Below, piece after piece: positions 61,715 through 64,000 of a stretch of 64,000 bases of DNA. Source of the stretch: Alitta virens (taxonomy: Eukaryota; Annelida; Polychaeta; Phyllodocida; Nereididae); the NCBI GenBank assembly GCA_932294295.1, contig OW028579.1:9484370-9548369 (forward strand), given 5' to 3'. Positions within the stretch are counted from its first letter, which is position 1, and every line of letters starts with the position of its first letter. The notes under the pieces were generated by a model. The model had not been told where the DNA came from. It was given only the letters and a program-made list of their open reading frames with translations, and did not search any database. The position numbers and the translations under genes were made by a program.

Positions 61715-64000
61715 GGACCTAACTTACTACATCATCGGCGCGGCCTGTGAGGCTGGCATCTCACTGCTAATTGCACTTCCTACATTTTTGTGTACTCTTG
61801 ATAATTTAACTGTGTCACGTCGTTCCCTGACGCTACTATAGAGTATTTCACTTCGGTGTTGCGTTGTTGTCGTTTGTTTTCTTGTCAGCATCCGGGCTCT
61901 CTGCAACGGCCTTGACCCCGCTACGCACGAGTGCCCCACGTGGCTATCATAATGCACGCTTCATCCTCTGCCACTCATTGGCTGTGCTAAGTTGGCCTAA
62001 CTTACTACTTCATCGGCGCGGCCTGTGAGTCTGGCATCTCACTGCAAAGTGCACTTCCTACATGGCTGTGTACTCTTGATAATTTAACTGTGCCACGTCG
62101 TTCCCTGACGCTACTATAGACTATTTCACTTCGGTGTTGCATTGTTGTCGTTTGTTTTCTTGTCAGCATCCTGGCTCTCTGCAAAGGCCTTGACCCCGCT
62201 ACGCACGAGTGCCCCACGTGGCTATCATAATGCACGCTTCGTTCTCTGCCTCTCATTGGCTGTGCTAAGTGGACCTAACTTACTACATCATCGGCGCGGC
62301 CTGTGAGGCTGGCATCTCACTGCTAATTGCACTTCCTACATTTTTGTGTACTCTTGATAATTTAACTGTGTCACGTCGTTCCCTGACGCTACTATAGAGT
62401 ATTTCACTTCGGTGTTGCGTTGTTGTCGTTTGTTTTCTTGTCAGCATCCGGGCTGTCTGCAACGGCCTTGACCCCGCTAAGCACGAGTGCCCCACGTGGC
62501 TATCATAATGCACGCTTCATCCTCTGCCACTCATTGGCTGTGCTAAGTTGGCCTAACTTACTACTTCATCGGCGCGGCCTGTGAGTCTGGCATCTCACTG
62601 CAAAGTGCACTTCCTACATGGCTGTGTACTCTTGATAATTTAACTGTGCCACGTCGTTCCCTGACGCTACTATAGACTATTTCACTTCGGTGTTGCATTG
62701 TTGTCGTTTGTTTTCTTGTCAGCATCCTGGCTCTCTGCAAAGGCCTTGACCCCGCTACGCACGAGTGCCCCACGTGGCTATCATAATGCACGCTTCGTCC
62801 TCTGCCTCTCATTGGCTGTGCTAAGTGTACTCAACTTACTACTTCATCGGCGCGGCCTGTGAGTCTGGCATCTCACTGCTAATTGCACTTCCTACATTTT
62901 TGTGTACTCTTGATAATTTAACTGTGCCACGTCGTTCCCTGACGCTACTATTGACTATTTCACTTCGGTGTTGCATTGTTGTCGTTTGTTTTCTTGTCAG
63001 CATCCTGGCTCTCTGCAACGGCCTTGACCCCGCTACGCACGAGTGCCCCACGTGGCTATCATAATGCACGCTTCATCCTCTGCCTCTCATTGGCTGTGCT
63101 AAGTGGACCTAACTTACTACATCATCGGCGCGGCCTGTGAGTCTGGCATCTCACTGCTAAGTGCACTTCCTACATGGCTGTGTACTCTTGATAATTTAAC
63201 TGTGCCACGTCGTTCCCTGACGCTACTATAGACTATTTCACTTCGGTGTTGCTTTGTTGTCGTTTGTTTTCTTGTCAGCATTCTGGCTCTCTGCAACGGC
63301 CTTGACCCCGCTACGCACGAGTGCCCCACGTGGCTATCATAATGCACGCTTCGTTCTCTGTCTCTCATTGGCTGTGCTAAGTGGACCTAACTTACTACTT
63401 CATCGGCGCGGCCTGTGAGTCTGGCATCTCACTGCTAAGTGCACTTCCTACATGGCTGTATACTCTTGATAATTTAACTGTGCCACGTCGTTCCCTGACG
63501 CTACTTTAGACTATTTCACTTCGGTGTTGCATTGTTGTCGTTTGTTTTCTTGTCAGCATCCTGGCTCTCTGCAACGGCCTTGACCCCGCTACGCACGAGT
63601 GCCCCACGTGGCTATCATAATTCACGCTTCGTCCCCTGCCTCTCATTGGCTGTGCTAAGTGGACCTAACTTACTACATCATCGGCGCGGCCTGTGAGGCT
63701 GGCATCTCACTGCTAATTGCACTTCCTACATTTTTGTGTACTCTTGATAATTTAACTGTGTCACGTCGTTCCCTGACGCTACTATAGAGTATTTCACTTC
63801 GGTGTTGCGTTGTTGTCGTTTGTTTTCTTGTCAGCATCCGGGCTCTCTGCAACGGCCTTGACCCCGCTACGCACGAGTGCCCCACGTGGCTATCATAATG
63901 CACGCTTCATCCTCTGCCACTCATTGGCTGTGCTAAGTTGGCCTAACTTACTACTTCATCGGCGCGGCCTGTGAGTCTGGCATCTCACTGCAAAGTGCAC
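61715..64000. repeat. 10-monomer HOR, copy 3 (truncated by the window end)
   Basis: Monomers 223-230 plus partial 231: A M A* B2 H' G J A (M). It carries the A* markers gctgtctgc and ctaagcac (near 62454 and 62478) and the gctgtatact J, exactly 10,286 bp (37 monomers) from copy 2. M lacks the gactctggc change of copies 1 and 2, so that change arose in their common branch or was lost here. The last 62 bp (63939-64000) are an incomplete monomer with gcaaagtgcac, consistent with M or B. Confidence 0.88.

Larger units (their letters stand above)
1..64000. repeat. 278-bp satellite array, about 230 head-to-tail monomers
   Basis: Landmarks recur every 278 bp throughout, with two 277-bp exceptions. 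Monomer k starts at 278(k-1)+1 for k=1-176, minus 1 for k=176; from k=177 it starts at 278(k-1)-1. Type markers: A gaggctggc, tatagag, gcgttg; B gcaaagtg, catggct, tatagac, cgttcg, gcaaagg (B2 has cgtttg); C gtactcaac start, tattgac, gcaatgg, attatgc; D like A but gagtctggc; E gcaaagtg, tatagag, gctttg; F gtgcaaagtcg; G catggct, tatagac, cattctgg, gttctctgtctc; H tattgac with gcaacgg (H' starts gtactcaac); I usually gtcgacc start, tatagag, gctttg; J ctactttag with aattcacg end (J' has cattctgg, J'' an A-like end); K is G-like with a J end; L is an H/B hybrid; M and N are B/G-like with gttctctgtctc end (M gcaaagtg, N ctaagtg); O ccctctacag; X ctttccaatagg. No insertion or inversion was seen. 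Confidence 0.98.

Noticed and set aside
1..64000. CRISPR array, given the regular repeats
   Set aside because: The full 278 bp repeats with no unique spacers, and the unit is far too long for a CRISPR repeat.
1..64000. Tandem RNA genes (5S rDNA, tRNA, snRNA or spliced-leader repeats)
   Set aside because: I saw no 5S-like internal control region, no tRNA A/B boxes with a cloverleaf, and no T-run terminator placed after a conserved transcript. A full covariance-model search would decide.
1..64000. Telomeric or subtelomeric short repeats, or transposon ends
   Set aside because: No short simple telomere-type repeat, terminal inverted repeat, target-site duplication or reverse-transcriptase/transposase reading frame was found.
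1..64000. Species assignment from the satellite sequence
   Set aside because: I do not recognise this 278-bp monomer as a named satellite and cannot search databases, so no taxon is given beyond a likely eukaryote.

Overview
The whole 64,000-bp window is one uninterrupted tandem satellite-DNA array. By phase counting it holds 230 complete monomers plus a 62-bp partial one. All are in the same orientation and all are 278 bp, except two adjacent 277-bp monomers at 48373-48926. I find no credible protein-coding gene, RNA gene, transposon, CRISPR array or unique sequence, and the array runs off both ends. An array of this length and order points to a eukaryotic nucleus (centromeric, pericentromeric or other heterochromatin). 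I cannot name the organism from the sequence.

The monomers are very similar but fall into recurrent types, recognised by linked single-base markers. The type letters are mine and are defined in the first feature. The types recur in fixed orders, so the array has a higher-order repeat (HOR) structure. Layout: (1) 1-8340, an older-looking mixed left block with two strongly divergent monomers; (2) 8341-38364, a central block based on a 12-monomer HOR (3336 bp, order A B C D E H I K A B H' J) with 9-, 8- and 13-monomer derivatives; (3) 38365-40032, a transition that repeats the left flank order H I G J A; (4) 40033-64000, a right block of 5-, 6-, 9- and 10-monomer HORs, with relic monomers near 46.4-47.0 kb and the 277-bp pair near 48.4-48.9 kb.

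Most length variants of the 12-mer can be explained by in-register unequal exchange between non-equivalent monomers, and the hybrid monomers at the junctions are visible. The clearest case is a tandem duplication of 29 monomers (8062 bp). Its breakpoint monomer (21685-21962) is an I/H' hybrid, and three private substitutions shared at exactly 8062 bp support it.

Each monomer also carries a nearly invariant block of about 45 bp (monomer positions 192-236). It contains a partial CENP-B-box-like motif (7 of 9 core bases, correct spacing) and a CACGTG palindrome. A CCAAT box lies further on, and on the + strand there is an intron-like donor, branch-point and acceptor arrangement. The motifs are visible; any function is inference. 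All type assignments and counts were made by eye and should be confirmed by alignment.
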